NCBI GenBank assembly: GCA_016758965.1
Contig: JAEPRB010000070.1
Span: forward strand, 1-64,000
Reading direction: 5' to 3'
Origin: Circinella minor
Lineage: Eukaryota > Mucoromycota > Mucoromycetes > Mucorales > Lichtheimiaceae
Length of the DNA stretch: 64,000 nt
Shown: positions 12,957 to 23,952 of the stretch, in pieces
Layout: every line of letters starts with the position of its first letter
Numbering within the stretch: the stretch's first letter is position 1
The notes under the pieces: model-generated
Told to the model about the DNA's origin: nothing
The model's database searches: none
What the model saw: the letters and a program-made list of their open reading frames with translations, nothing else
Program-made: the position numbers and the translations under genes

Positions 12957-15900
12957 ACGTTACTTTTACACACAAAGCACATACTTTAACACCTTTATTA
13001 TACATCATCAACAACAGCAAAAAAAGAATGTTTTTGTTTTTTTTATGCGCATCAATTTTTTACTAGCTTTTTATTAATTGTTGAAATGCACCATGTTTTA
13101 TTATGTAAATGTGTAAGAAAGGGTGTTAATTGCTTTTTTTTAATATAGACAAGTATAACTATTCATTATTTTTCTTCGTTTTTCTGCTATTGTTTTGCCG
13201 TGAAGATAATAATGCTACTATTCACAAGATAGATCATGATCAAATTCATTCTCAAAAATATATATTTATTATCAGAATCGGCATAATAACGACATTTTAA
13301 AATGAAGCACCCCTCTTCTGTCTGTTTAATGTAAAAGCTCTTTATATAACAAATGGCATTAGAACAAACACACGGAGTTTTTTCTTCGATATCATTAGTT
13401 AACATGTATTAAAGTACAGAGGTGATGACTGGACTCTATATATAATGAAAGTACATATAACAATTCAAGTATATCTTTTAGATCTTGATGTCTTTGACCT
13501 ATATACTCGAAAATTTGTTTTATGGTGCATTCAAAATCCGCTTCTTTATTTGGTGATTTGTGTTACAGTTATTACTTTTACATATAATTGTTTTTGTGCC
13601 ATCATAAAGTTAAGTGTTCTATACTAAGACTTTTAATAAGCTTTATTACTTCTTTTGTAGACTTATAGTATGATTATGTTCTGATAAAACACTAATATGT
13701 ATTTATAAATTTAAGCAGACAGATACATTACATTACTCAATAGTCTAATATCATAGCTTAAAAACTTAAAACTGACTCCTCCCTGCTTCTGTCTATTTTA
13801 CATTTTTTTCTTACAAGTGTTTTTTTTTGCATAAATCAAAATCAAGAAGCTTGCCTTTAGTATTTAATTATTTGCAGAATCAACTCTGCAATGAAGGTTA
13901 GCGCTTAGAATTTAGAACTCTCGATTTTATTATTTATTTTTAATTAATAGCAAATATAACTACAGCACACTATTGTAATAAGAAGCTTATAACATGTGAG
14001 GAATATAGTACAATCAATTTGTTTGAGCATTAATATTAAATGCAGTAAACTTTATCAAATATATGTATATTTTTAGTAGACTAAAAATTCTTTTCTATAG
14101 TTTCTTATCTTTATATTATGGCCTTAGATTCTGATATTGTGATACAGCTTATTCTAAGATTTTTCACCTACTACTAGTATCACGTGATTTGCTCCACCTA
14201 TGCTGGAGAACTCCGATATGTAGTTTTCATCTTTCAATTTTGTCTCTTGCCCAGCCAAAATGGTCAGAAATTGGCTATGACCGACCAACTTTGAAAAGCT
14301 TCAACTTTAATAATTGTTTGTAATAAGCTTAAAAATAATACTTAAAGTGTGGATTTATAAAATATTGACTTAGTGTCGAGTTGAAGCCTCTAGAAACCAG
14401 TGGAAATTATTGGCGATTACAAGTGAAATGCACCATAACAAAGAAAGCACTTATCTCATCGTCAAAATGAGTTTTTTGATCTAAGTAGTATCAGCAGTTA
14501 TTATTAAATGTAAAACATAGGTAAGAATTATACTTTTTTTTATCAAGATTCTGATGCGAATATTGTAATTAAGCTACTATTATTCAATATATACAGTATA
14601 TACTTCATCCTTCTTTTGGATGTTGAGTCGTGAAAGCTATCGTGATGTCTGACTAGAATATTATGAAAAAAATTCAAAAATAAACCGCTGTATGGTACTA
14701 AAAATAAAAGTAATACGTGTTACGTATCTTTCATATCATGTCATTGCTTTGGAAAAATATAACTAGCGTAGATTGGGATTGATGAATCTACCGTTAACCA
14801 AATGAAAATGTTAAAGGTCATTATATATATATATATATATTCAATCATGCTGGTGCAAGTTTGTATTTTGTTGAAAAGGGGGATGTGTGTTACTTATTAT
14901 CTATCAAGTTTTCTCAAAAAATCTATTGTAATCATCTATATACGTATTACTATTATGATATATTTTTTGAATTGGAAAAATATACAGTGGACCTCCAAAT
15001 TTATGTACACGATATATACCTCTATAAGATATAAAACTTATAGTATACTAAAATAAAGATTCAGAAAATGTACAAACCAATGTATATTTGTTTAGTGGAT
15101 AAGAATGTATGGTGAGTTACATTAATATTCAATTTAGGTGGAGTATCCTAATGAGGAACTGTTGTAAAAACCTGAGAACTGCAGATATGTTAAATGGTAT
15201 CATATTCTGACATTTACAAAATATTGTTGGTAAAATCATAGAAGATGTATATTTTCCGGGAGTAAAAAAAGTGAGGAGAGATATTGACTGCATTATCAAT
15301 CACATTTTTACTTGAGTGATCAAGTACGTATAGAGATATTAATCGACGCCATGAGTAGTGAGTCAAGAGAGATAGATAACTTGAAACGAATTCTCGTGAC
15401 GTTTTTGACATATCATTTAGCGTGCGCACTAATTCAAATAATACTAAGTTAAGGCGCTTAGTGTGTCATAGAATATTACAAAGAATATATTACAGCAAAG
15501 AAATAAACAAGTATAAAAGGGTAAGACTACTTCCATTTGATTTTTTGAAACTCTTTATCAGGGTTGAAATAATCGAAACTATCACTCTCACAGTAGTTTC
15601 TCCCGCGCTACTGTTGAAATTTCAATTATCCACACAGAACGATACTGACCTGTACTATGTGATTTTATTTATGTTTGTTGCATTGTACCTGAGACGTATT
15701 CAAGTGTGGGTTTTCAAAATTGAAAGATAGACTTATTATCATTCCTGTAAAACATTATGGGAATGCCATTTCTGTTTCATTTCCCCCACTTCTTTCATGG
15801 TCAATGTTGATGAGGGTATCTCACCCTTTATTCCAGACAAATCTTTTTTATTATAATTTCATTTTTCAATGGTAATTCATTAATATTAAAAAGAAAATAT

Positions 15901-16414
15901 TTTATATTGGTTTATAGATTAACTATTGAATACAAAAAGTAACATGTATAGCAATAATAAGACTGGGTGATCATCAAATATGAATAGTTATCTGTCAAAA
16001 GAAACAAGTGGTTTTCTTTTGTAAATTTTCGTTTTATGCTTGTTCTATTTATTGGGGAGTTTAAGCCCCAATTTGAGATTGTACAAAACTATTTAAAGAA
16101 GGAGATAAATGTAAGGATATATAAAACGGTAACATGAAACACAATATTGGCAAAATTGACTAGTTAAATGGTTCTTTTAAAGAATGTCGTGAAAAACCGA
16201 TCGCCAATGCATGAACCAGATAGTTTGTAAAGTGAGACCGATTTGTGGTAGATGATTAGACCAATTGCTATTGTCAGCGGAAAAATGTAGAGATCCAAAA
16301 GCCGATTCGAAGAGAACGGTGATACAATTGATGGTAGTGGCGATGTTTGTTCCAAAAAGTACATGCTTTATGGTTGTTCAGTTCTTCATACGGGTCTTGT
16401 TTACCATATATCGT
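12766..16414. other. Gene-poor interval downstream of Kap104
   Basis: About 3.6 kb of AT-rich DNA. It starts with a CT/CA microsatellite in the Kap104 3' flank. A short inverted repeat with a 7-bp stem, ATTGGGG and CCCCAAT around an 8-base loop, lies at about 16051-16072. The ORFs of 60-100 codons here (for example 13445-13627 and 15422-15730) have no family signal and low-complexity composition. I see no supported gene. Confidence 0.45.
12907..12956. repeat. Compound (TC)n(AC)n microsatellite
   Basis: About 28 bases of TC dinucleotides pass directly into about 22 bases of CA dinucleotides, roughly 150 bases past the Kap104 stop codon. Confidence 0.9.
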
Positions 16415-17275
16415 AATATCTATAATAATGATAATATTAATAAAATATTTAGTACAATTAAACTTTTTTTTATCAGTAATGATTGCCACACCATTATTCA
16501 AGCGATCCAGAAAGAAAAATCAATTACATGTATCGCGTCTATATAGCTCCGAAAAAGAGAAAGTAAGAAACCAGAAGGTGATTACTATAGCAACACCGAA
16601 CGGAAAGATGCTTGAACCGGACGCACCACTCATCCTCATCGATCTCTCATCCTTGGAATTACACACCTGACACCAGGGTGCCCAACTCCTGGTTGCTTGT
16701 ATACGCGGTATTTATTACTGTAACGGGACAGTGCTAGTGGTCTACGTTTCGCCCTTCACCCGAGCGGCAAATCAACACGCCTACACGTGGCTGCCAGACA
16801 CAGTTTTTTACACCATCATGTCCGGGATGGCCGTATTAGTGAACCGGTATGTAATCCAAGAATCCCGTAAAAGGATACCATAAAAGAGTTATAGCAAGAG
16901 AGAAAGAGACGCCATTGACGAGTGAAGGCATTCTTTAGGCTGTCAATAAAACAATAGTGTGTTCGATGCATCGATCTTCAAAATCCCAACAAGTAAAACA
17001 AGTCAAGATTCAAAAGAATCGAATTATGTAGCTCACTACCATATATACTGAAAACTTAAAGAAAAAAAAGGAAATCGCCTATTTCCATCATTACTATCTA
17101 TTATATAATGTCTTTAGTAAAACAAGATTTTATAAAATGTTTCAATTAGATAAATAGTTTTAAGAATGTGTTTTCTTACTTGAACAAAACAAGTCCCATA
17201 ATGAAAGAATTCAAAAGTTCAAATACAGTTTCTGGTCTTGTTTTCCAAATTGAGCGGTGGGTCACAACGGTACTG
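16415..17275 (+). repeat. Tandem direct repeat, copy 1 (about 0.86 kb)
   Basis: The sequence from AATATCTATAATAATG to the GCGGTGGGTCACAAC end block recurs 929-952 bases later in the same orientation. An inner block of about 400 bases (about 16590-17010) is almost identical to copy 2, with only three differences in the central 210 bases. The flanks differ at many positions and carry a 23-base length difference. The inner block is clearly GC-richer (near 48% by eye) than the surrounding DNA. No terminal inverted repeats or flanking target duplications stand out. It could be a decayed mobile element or a duplicated gene relic. Confidence 0.85.
16671..16883 (+). other. Conserved 70-codon open frame in repeat copy 1
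   Basis: Directly after an in-frame TGA (16668-16670) the frame stays open for 70 codons up to TAA, reading from HQGAQLLVACIRGIYYCNG to NRYVIQESRKRIP. The frame before the TGA is also open (NGKMLEPDAPLILIDLSSL), so the two look like one protein split by a stop. Two of the three differences from copy 2 in this stretch are synonymous (CAC/CAT, GGT/GGC) and one is Val/Ile. I do not recognise the family. Confidence 0.35.
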
Positions 17276-17343
17276 TTCATTACCAATAGTCAAAAAGATG
17301 GTTTCTTCCTTGAACAAAACAGCTCGCGATAATGAAAGTATTC

Positions 17344-18230
17344 AATATCTATAATAATGGTAATATCAATAAAATATTTAGTACAATTGGGCTTTTTTAT
17401 TTATTTATATCATCTTTTTTTTTATCAGTAATGATTGCCACACCATTATTCAAGGGATCCAGAAAGAAAAAACAATTACATGTATCGCGTCTATGTAGCC
17501 CCGAAAAATAGAGAGAGAGAAACCAGAAGAGGATTACTATAGCAACACCGAACGGAAAGATGCTTGAACCGGACGCACCACTCATCCTCATCGATCTCTC
17601 ATCCTTGGAATTACACACCTGACATCAGGGCGCCCAACTCCTGATTGCTTGTATACGCGGTATTTATTACTGTAACGGGACAGTGCTAGTGGTCTACGTT
17701 TCGCCCTTCACCCGAGCGGCAAATCAACACGCCTACACGTGGCTGCCAGACACAGTTTTTTACACCATCATGTCCGGGATGGCCGTATTAGTGAACCGGT
17801 ATGTAATCCAAGAATCCCGTAAAAGGATACCATAAAAGAGTTATAGCAAGAGAGAAAGAGACGCCATTGACGAGTGAAGGCATTCTTTAGGCTGTCAATA
17901 AAACAATAGTGTGTTCGATGCATCGATCTTCAAAATCCCAACAAGTAAAACAAGTCAAGATTCAGAAGAGTCGAATTATGTAGCCCACTACCATATATAC
18001 TGAAACCATAAAGAAAAAAAAAGGGAAATCGCCTATTTCCATCGTTACAATCTATTATATAATGTCTTTAGTAAAACAAGATTTTATAAAATGGTTTAAT
18101 TAAATAAATAGTTAAAAGAACGTGTTATCTTACTTGAACAAAACAAGTTGCATAATGAAAGAATTCAAAAGTTCAAATACATATTTCGGGTCTTGTTTTC
18201 CAAATTGAGCGGTGGGTCACAACAGTACTG
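17344..18230 (+). repeat. Tandem direct repeat, copy 2 (about 0.89 kb)
   Basis: Second full copy of the unit that starts at 16415. It has a 23-base T/A-rich insertion near 17397-17420 and a TAG in the upstream part of the frame that is open in copy 1. The 70-codon open frame after the conserved TGA is kept at 17623-17835. The spacer 17276-17343 between copies holds a degraded piece of the end block (TTGAACAAAAC...AATGAAAG). Confidence 0.85.
17623..17835 (+). other. Conserved 70-codon open frame in repeat copy 2
   Basis: Same frame as 16671-16883, again directly after an in-frame TGA (17620-17622). It encodes the same residues except Val to Ile at about codon 8. Function unknown. Confidence 0.35.
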
Positions 18231-18294
18231 AACCTTTTAAAAAAAAACGATTAAAAAAGATTAATAAAAAGTTTACGTTAATTTAACAAAAACT

Positions 18295-18413
18295 AAAAGA
18301 ACGTGTTTTCTTACTTGAGCAAAAACAATTTCCAATAATGAAAGAATTCAAAAGAATTCATACAATTTCAAGTCTTGCTTTCCATTTTAAATGGCGGTTT
18401 ACAACAGTTACTG
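18295..18413 (+). repeat. Partial third copy of the repeat end block
   Basis: About 119 bases matching the last part of both full units: GTGTTTTCTTACTTGA, AATGAAAGAATTCAAAAG, a TCTTG-TTTCCA block and GGTTTACAACAGTTACTG. It is more diverged than the two full copies. Together with 17165-17275, 17306-17343 and 18117-18230 it makes four copies of a roughly 110-base subrepeat. Confidence 0.7.
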
Positions 18414-18809
18414 TATCCTTTAAACAAAACAAAAACAATAATTAGTGTAAGTATGATAATAATAATAATAATAGTGTATTTTTAACATATGAATGAATAA
18501 ACAAACATATGATTGGTGAGAAATATAAAAGAAAAGTTATTTCTCTCTTTTTTTTTCTGTTATTCTAATGATAGAATATTTAAACAAAAAAAAAGTTCTT
18601 TTCTTTTAAAAGTAAAAAATGTGCTTTTCTTATAATAAAAAAAGAAAACAAGATTTGATTAAACATACTTTGTGCAAAAATAAACAGAATGTGTGTATAT
18701 ACTTTTTCAAAAGACACGTTTGATTTCCCAAGTTTTAAAATGAGAAGAGGTAAAAGAACGAGAGAAGGGTGATTTTTCTTTATCTCAGATTACAGATTAC
18801 GCGCTGGTC

Positions 18810-18868
18810 TCAAATTGAGAAGTGCATTGTCGTAATAATTTGTTCCAACTGTTTCACCATCCCTTTAT
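18810..18868 (-). other. Candidate alternative last exon of the carnitine acetyltransferase
   Basis: The donor GTAAGC inside the last exon (GT at 19149-19148, after NNPL) joins in phase 1 to an AG at 18870-18869. The new exon reads DKGMVKQLEQIITTMHFSI and ends with TGA at 18810-18812. The intron would be 281 bases, longer than others in the window. Splicing would replace the KQQQQAKI terminus, and with it the AKI tripeptide. Supported by phase and splice signals only. Confidence 0.4.
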
Positions 18869-19120
18869 CTTTAGCGAAAATAAATAGTCAGTAATTGTGA
18901 TATACGAACAATAATTAATAGTTTATTTCTTTTATTGCAATCATTATTTTATAGGATTAATGTGATTTGTTGAAATCATAATGTATTCTATTTACTTATT
19001 ATAATAGTCTTATTTAATAAGAGATGGGGTGTGGGAGGGGAAGGATATAACTCATAGTATAATAGTAGTGGTAGCAAGTAATATAACAGACGATACTGTA
19101 ACAGCATTTATTTTCGACTA

Positions 19121-21613
19121 TTAAATTTTAGCTTGTTGCTGTTGCTTACCAAGAGGGTTATTAATTTGTTCACAGACATCCTTCATATCTAACAAGGTTT
19201 GACGAATTGTATCTGAAAATTTTTGTGCTGTAACCGTTTCAGGCACGTTTTTACATTCTATACCAAACTTGACGAGCGTGGGTGCAGCCATATAGTTAAC
19301 ACCTGAAAGAGTGAAAATTAGCAAAAATAATAATGATTAATACTGATATAACATGTAGTAAAGTGAAATCTATATTTTTTTTCTTCCTCTAATATTATTC
19401 ACATATTTACCATAACCATCCACAGGACCAGCTCCAAATCCAGTACCCATCAATCGAATACCAGCTTGCAAACCAGAAGTACTCAAAGTCCATGTTTGAG
19501 ATTTTTGGAAAATAGGATCTTGGAACATAGCATGCATTGGTGCGTTTTCGATTTTACCAGTGACAGGTGAACGTATTTGATGATCACTGTTCAATAAGCG
19601 CAACACCATCAAATGGCGATCACAAGCACGTCCTTCACTTGCAATTTGAGTGTATTTTCGATGAGCCACGGTCGCTTTGACTAATAAATCGTATTTGGCT
19701 TGTGACTAATAATCATAATGATAAGAAGGTCAATGTTATGCGTACAATATATAAATTACAATCTTCACTGATTAACTGGCCACACAAAAAGAACCATCCC
19801 GTCCCTCTCAGTTGGTTCTTAACAGTATTACTACTACTTACATTGAGTTCATTGTTACACCACCCTTCAACAAACGCCTTACTTTCTACACTACAAGTTC
19901 GAATTGTATCTGTTCGACCATGTAAGTATTTACGAGTAGATCCAGTTTCATAAGTAGGCACAACTTTGTTATGTAATCGATAATAAGCCAATTGTAAAAC
20001 CATTTGTAAAAAGGCATCTGGTGAAACCTTGCCTACTTTTTTTATCCAGTCTGTTCCAAAAGTATCGAAATAACAAGTACATGAATCTGAAAATGCTGCT
20101 GTGGCATCAGCTGAAGCTTGGGCTTCTTCAAGACATGAAGTAATGAATGCATCCGTACGCCATGTCAAATGTTCGACGCCTTTTTGTTCATTAGAAGGTT
20201 GAATTATATTGGTGTTGAATGGTAAAGGACAAGGTTCATAAAGCATATAATCCCAAGCATAACTGGGGAGTAAGGCATCACAAGGAGAATGTTCACCTGT
20301 CAAGAAACATTTGCCATTACTTTCAAAAACGAAAGTAAGTGACTTGTCATACCATCGATTATGACCATTGCCTAAACCTTGATGACCACAGAAAGCTGTT
20401 TTGCTCCAAGAACCTGTATCGGCGCCATTGCTATTGTCGTCAAGAGCAACAGCAAATAAACTTGATTCAATAATATGTGCTGTTGCCTGGTTTTGTGGGT
20501 CAAGTGCTAATAAATGGTTACGTGCTATAGCCCAGTTATCACGATCCCATGCTGTTAATACACCAATTGGATATTGTCGTTGTTGTAATTGAAGAACGTG
20601 TGAAACGATTGTCAACAGTTGTCTATAAGAAGATAATGTGGGAAAATTCCAGTTAGTTGGAGATAAAAAAAATTATCCAACTTCCAAAAAAAAAAAAAAA
20701 ATCACGTCATTTTATAATGAAAACTTACTGTTCAATTTCTTCAGCAGAAAGACGTCGCCATTGATCATTGTTTTGTTTTTCATATACTGGCAATTTATAA
20801 ATTTGATCTCGAACAAGAACAACTATATGACGACAAGTAGAAAGGTCTTCTTTTATCAAAGTATCACAATGGTGCAATGGAACACGGTTGATCCCAAAGA
20901 TCCGACTATGTTGCCACATACATTGTGCTTGTCCTTTGATCATATCTACGGGTATCGCTTCACTATAATTATATTTATGTATTAGTATCATGTCAACACA
21001 ATAACAATCCAAATTTCACTCTTTATAATATACTTACGCTTCCAATTTTTCCTTATATTCAAGACCACGATGAATCATATGGGCTGCTCGATGTACTTGA
21101 TAGTGCGTGAATTGTCCAGAAGGTCGTACACCATTATTTACTAATAAATCTTGAGGATGATTTACATCGTCTTGACCCAACATATACCAATTACTATTTA
21201 CCATTAAGGGTTCTCTCCATTCAAGATATGCTGTAGACCCAATAAGAATTATATGACATCATAATAATAATTAAAAATAAGCATATGAAAATTTAAAAAA
21301 CCAGAGTCAGCTCATTCATTATGGATCACCACCACAAGGCAATAAATTATGTATAATATATACCTTTTCTCAACCAGAAATTGTCTTCTAACCAATTGTT
21401 AGGAGATGTTTTGTCAATATCAATTAAACGTTGTTGTAATGAATGTGATAAGTCACTCGCTAAAAAATCAGACACATTTTTTTCTGTTTGCACCAATTCT
21501 TCTGGTGTTAAAAGGGGCTTCAGCGAATGCAAATAAATAGCACACGATTCCTTGAGGGAAGGGACAGGTAATCGAGGTAACGTGTGTTGTAATGAATAAG
21601 TCTTTGGGGTCAT
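19121..21613 (-). CDS. Carnitine O-acetyltransferase
   Basis: Transfers acetyl groups between acetyl-CoA and carnitine, used to move acetyl units between peroxisome, cytosol and mitochondrion. Six exons, all phase-consistent: 21364..21613, 21038..21230, 20729..20962, 19842..20622, 19411..19705, 19121..19302, giving 644 residues, normal for the choline/carnitine acyltransferase family. Hallmarks: LPRLPVPSLKE and NNWLEDNFWLRK at the N-terminus, catalytic histidine near residue 337 in GEHSPCDAL, the carnitine-binding GRTDTIRTCS, and the STSG motif in TLSTSGLQ. It ends LLDMKDVCEQ...AKI. AKI is a known variant of the PTS1 peroxisomal signal and sits where human CRAT has AKL. No strong mitochondrial presequence is seen. 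It is closer to the Yat2-type GEHSP catalytic motif than to Cat2, which is inference. Divergent from the orphan gene at 22.9 kb. Confidence 0.95.
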
Positions 21614-22881
21614 GAAAATGGTTTGAATTAAAAATAAAAACGGTGGAGAAAGAAGAAAAAAAAGAAGAGAAAAAGGAGCGAAAGAGAGAAAGAGTTATAT
21701 TAATATTGGAGAGAGATAATAAACTACGTTTCGACAAGTTGTAAATAAAAGTAACATGTGATTCTCGCATGGTGCTTTTTTTTTTATATTCTCCACATTC
21801 TTTTAGCTATTTCACCTTATGTCAAAAAAAAAAAAATGTGGAGAAATAAAGAGATTGCTTATGCTATACAAGTTCCCACAGCCATGTAGAAGATTTGCCG
21901 ATAGCTTCTGTATGTGTCACCAAGAAACATATTTTTTTAACCTCTCTTCTCACGCATACTCATAGTTTTATTCACTTTTAGCGCTATATAATTATGTTAT
22001 GTTAGCTGTTGAATTCTTACTTATAGACACATAGCATTTATATACAATATCTTTCGTTTCCTCGACTTTATGTGTATAATACTAACAGTATGCAACATCA
22101 TAGCATTCCATTTCAAAAACAAGATGCATACTGATGAAAAGATGACCATTTACTTGACAATTGCCACATTCTCCTACCGAAAAGACTTTTTTTTAAAGAA
22201 AAGTGAGACTTTCACTGATTTTTTTTTTGCTTAAAACTATGTATTTCTTTTTGTTTTATAGTGATATGATGTATTTTTATATATCGGAACACTACTAGTG
22301 ATATCTTGGAGAGTTTTTTCTTTTAATATTACAAAAGCATCTCATCTCAACAGCCTGCAATATTATGTAGGTACATGTAATGAAGGGGTGTGTAACAAAA
22401 TGAAAAAATTATATTTGTACTTTTGTACCTATTAGATAAATGTATATTATTTACACACTAAAGAGTTCCATTTATTTTTTTCACATGTCAATAAAAGTTT
22501 TGATAATAATCTCATGACAACTTTTTTGGCCTGAAACCAAATATAGAAATAAGTTTTTTTTTACTCAAGTTGTCAAAGCAACAATGTATACATTGTTGCT
22601 TCTCGTGGTGACCACATAATAAAGTCCAGCAGCGGCAATAATGAGCATTTACAACTCTTTTATAACAACAACTACTATCACGTACTTTATTCAGGTATAA
22701 TAAAACACTTTTGATACTAAAGCATCACTCTTTATTATATTTTATTCTAGCAAAATTATATCGTCAATTACCTTAGTTAGGGCATTATCATCTTGCAACT
22801 TTTCATTTCTTACCTGTTGAAAAAATATATAAATATCACCTCTGGTTTTGTGAAATAAAAAATATAATAAAAAAGCAAACT
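21614..22881. other. Divergent intergenic region
   Basis: About 1.27 kb between the carnitine acetyltransferase (minus) and the orphan ORF (plus). It is AT-rich, with GA-rich DNA next to the acetyltransferase start. I see no gene in it; the only site I would call is the TATA box at its right end. Confidence 0.5.
22826..22834 (+). promoter_or_regulatory. TATA box of the orphan ORF at 22882
   Basis: TATATAAAT about 50 bases upstream of the ATG, a usual fungal core-promoter arrangement. It supports the ORF being expressed. Confidence 0.45.
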
Positions 22882-23490
22882 ATGCCATTCAATAATAACT
22901 ACAGACCAGAAATAATCAGCATTGGTGTTTTTATTCGCGCCATAAAACATCTACATCAAACAATATTTCTTGAATTTTCTCAACTAAATGACCAGCGACA
23001 GGCCAATATGCATATAACAGATCCAATGCAACAATATGATGCCTATGATCAGTATTTATATACTTCTAACTATTTACAGAGTCTTATCCATCGTACTTTG
23101 CAACAACAGCAACACGAACTGAGACTACCATACTTACAGCAAAACTATGGTGTTACCGAAGAGCAAAGATTTAATAATAAGATGAATGTAATTCTTTCTT
23201 ATGCAGATTACCTTCAAAGAATTATAGTTATGGATGTGAAACGCGGACATCTTGAGCTAATTGATGCCGAGGCGATTATGTACACAGTTAATTATTTGCG
23301 TTTTATGGTAGGTCGTTATCTCGAGAACAGAATAATGTCTACTCCTCGACCACGGAACCGTAGACAACAACACTTGACAACATTGATATGGGAACTATTC
23401 CAACCACAGTGCTTGGAGCATTTGCAACGAATTCGACAACAGGAATATTATCAACAGCAAACGGGTCCATGGTTTAGCTATTTTATATAA
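22882..23490 (+). CDS. Hypothetical protein, Q-rich, 202 residues
   Basis: Intronless ORF starting MPFNNNYRPEIISIGV and ending GPWFSYFI. I do not recognise the family. It appears soluble and mostly helical, with glutamine-rich stretches (HRTLQQQQHELR; RQQEYYQQQ) and a central helical block around NKMNVILSYADYLQRIIVMD. There is no signal peptide, membrane helix or metal-binding motif. Length, an ATG 50 bases after a TATA box, and balanced amino-acid composition in an AT-rich region support a real gene, possibly lineage-specific. It is the only uninterrupted gene of this size in the window. Confidence 0.7.
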   Translation: MPFNNNYRPEIISIGVFIRAIKHLHQTIFLEFSQLNDQRQANMHITDPMQQYDAYDQYLYTSNYLQSLIHRTLQQQQHELRLPYLQQNYGVTEEQRFNNKMNVILSYADYLQRIIVMDVKRGHLELIDAEAIMYTVNYLRFMVGRYLENRIMSTPRPRNRRQQHLTTLIWELFQPQCLEHLQRIRQQEYYQQQTGPWFSYFI

Positions 23491-23952
23491 GCATGACAAA
23501 ATCTAAAACTGTGCCATCAATACCAGCACGAAGAATTAATTGGAAATCAGAACAGTAATAATATTCTGGCTTTTGTACTAAGGGAACAAAAATCTGTTAA
23601 TGGCGGACATAATGATACTCTTTTAAATAATAACTACCTTCCATCTATACACTTAAAATGCTTCATTTATACCTATAAAGCTATATCCTAGTTATAAATC
23701 ATTTTGTACAATTCTCTTTCTATCATATAAAATTTCAATGATACGTAATAAAACAAATACTTTTTTTTCCTTTTCGCCAACTTATATGAAGTTAACATAC
23801 TGATCTTCTCTATTATATTTGATGGTGGTGTATGTGTTTCCATTCTAAGTTATACCAATAAAAGCGACTATTTAATATATATCATACTAATAGATAATTT
23901 TATTTAATACAATGGTGGTATATATATCAATTACCGGGTTAATCTTCTATTA
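23491..23952. other. Intergenic region between convergent genes
   Basis: About 460 bases between two stop codons (orphan ORF on plus, TPR/F-box gene on minus). AT-rich 3' flanks; nothing else is seen. Confidence 0.5.

Noticed and set aside
15422..15730. 102-codon plus-strand ORF in the 12.8-16.4 kb interval
   Set aside because: Composition is K/R/I/L/F-rich as expected from AT-rich noise, there is no family signal, and no promoter or splice context.
16590..17020. Repeat core as a 5S rRNA, SRP RNA or other Pol III gene
   Set aside because: I looked for 5S internal control boxes, SRP domain motifs and tRNA boxes; none fits, and the open frame with synonymous changes is the better signal.
19700..20615. 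DGETVGTNYYDNALLNLRPARNL-type alternative reading near 18.8 kb considered as the true end of the carnitine acetyltransferase
   Set aside because: It looks protein-like, but its phase cannot be joined to the only available donor; the DKGMVKQLEQ reading fits the phase.
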